The position numbers and the translations under genes are program-made. A model generated the notes under the pieces. It searched no databases, had not been told where the DNA came from, and saw only the letters and a program-made list of their open reading frames with translations. Positions 15,325 to 15,725 of a DNA stretch of 15,725 nucleotides are shown here, one piece after another. Position 1 is the stretch's first letter. Every line of letters starts with the position of its first letter. The stretch comes from CAYUTA01 sp964447605. GTDB lineage: Bacteria > Bacillota > Clostridia > Christensenellales > CAG-138. The DNA lies in the NCBI GenBank assembly GCA_964447605.1, contig CAYUTA010000060.1, positions 1 to 15,725 of the forward strand, in the 5' to 3' direction.

Positions 15325-15650
15325 TTACAGCAATCCTCGCCAGCATTAGTCGTGTGACAAATACAATCTTCCTTTGCAGTCGTGACTTTTTCAAGAAAGG
15401 TTTGAAAATCCTGTGCGACTTGGGTGTTCAGTGAGTAATATGTCCACTTGCCCTCTTTGCGCCCGATTACCAACCCACAATCGCAAAGTGTTTTCATGTG
15501 GTGTGAAAGGGTCGGCTGTGTGATACTAAACTTTTCCAAAATCACACAGCCGCACAGTTCCCCGCAGGAGAGCATATCCACAATCATAAGCCTGTTCGGG
15601 TCGGATAACGCTTTGAATAGCGGGGCATAGTCTGTGTATCGGGTATGCAC
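15321..15650 (-). CDS. arsR: ArsR/SmtB-family arsenic-responsive repressor
   Basis: This winged-helix repressor of about 109 residues has the ArsR core: LFKALSDPNRLMIVDML near the start, then ITQPTLSHHMKTLCDCGLVIGRKEGKWTYYSL for the recognition helix and wing. The GELCGC segment in the third helix resembles the CxC metal site of classical ArsR proteins, and more cysteines (CDC, CICH, a final CC) sit later. It should release DNA on binding arsenite. The open frame reaches a GTG at 15659, but GAGG abuts that codon directly. The GTG at 15650 has AGGTGA at a normal 5-nt distance, so that start is preferred. A promoter and palindrome lie directly upstream, and arsM follows with a 4-nt overlap. Confidence 0.9.
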   Translation of the reverse strand: MHTRYTDYAPLFKALSDPNRLMIVDMLSCGELCGCVILEKFSITQPTLSHHMKTLCDCGLVIGRKEGKWTYYSLNTQVAQDFQTFLEKVTTAKEDCICHTTNAGEDCCK

Positions 15651-15663
15651 TGAAATCACCTCG

Positions 15664-15681
15664 CATAGATAATCATCTATG
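15664..15681. promoter_or_regulatory. Probable ArsR operator
   Basis: A perfect inverted repeat, CATAGAT and ATCTATG with a 4-nt AATC centre, lies between the -10 box and the arsR start. Its size and place match operators of ArsR/SmtB repressors. Confidence 0.7.
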
Positions 15682-15685
15682 ATTA

Positions 15686-15714
15686 ATTATACACAACAAA
15701 TAGATTCCTGTCAA
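15686..15714 (-). promoter_or_regulatory. Consensus promoter of the arsRM operon
   Basis: On the minus strand, a perfect TTGACA (15714-15709) and a perfect TATAAT (15691-15686) are separated by 17 nt. It should be a very strong promoter, held down by ArsR at the palindrome just downstream. Confidence 0.85.
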
Positions 15715-15725
15715 TATGTTCCCGA

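Overview
The window is about 15.7 kb of fairly GC-rich DNA that reads best as an anaerobic Bacillota (Clostridia) chromosome, possibly from a gut lineage. The reasons are strong AGGAGG-type ribosome sites on many genes, a DUF421/DUF4363 pair, clostridial-type Fe-S flavoproteins, and a fragment of the giant 'polyvalent' mobile-element proteins common in Clostridia. No rRNA, tRNA or CRISPR array was seen, and the species cannot be named from the sequence.

Region 1 (about 1-7583, all minus strand) looks like one redox operon. A clear promoter (7555-7583) with a 25-bp palindrome just downstream precedes a TetR regulator. After it come an 890-residue multi-Fe-S flavoprotein, a lone HypA-like metallochaperone, an unrecognised multipass membrane protein, a phytoene-desaturase/retinol-saturase-like flavoprotein, and a flavin reductase fused to a plant-type [2Fe-2S] ferredoxin. 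Most gaps are 3-37 nt; the exception is 139 nt between hypA and the membrane gene. Taken together, this could be an NAD(P)H-fed electron chain serving a saturase or desaturase that acts on a hydrophobic substrate near the membrane. The substrate is unknown. This is the best candidate for an undescribed system here. A possible SAM-methyltransferase start, broken by one base, follows at the window edge.

Region 2 (about 7590-10920, plus strand) is a decayed piece of a phage or integrative-element polyvalent protein. It has no credible start, carries a zincin-like HEYSH motif, a possible BECR-type toxin-like region and an acetyltransferase-like region, and loses its frame near 10775. A 44-codon ORF with an excellent ribosome site lies inside it in another frame. 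At its right edge it abuts a minus-strand membrane protein gene (10927-11433) whose C-terminus looks cut off.

Region 3 (11624-14022, plus strand) is ordinary-looking chromosome: a PPC/DUF296 protein, a terminator, DUF421 and DUF4363 genes as a coupled pair, and a SanA/YdcF-like DUF218 protein. Three of these genes have no Shine-Dalgarno sequence but have a -10-like box 6-7 nt before the ATG, which suggests leaderless transcription.

Region 4 (14136-15714, minus strand) is an arsenic operon: an ArsR repressor and ArsM arsenite methyltransferase, with overlapping stop and start codons, behind a consensus promoter and a palindromic operator. It is visibly less GC-rich than its neighbours, and a long inverted repeat marks its downstream side. 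It may have been acquired by transfer.
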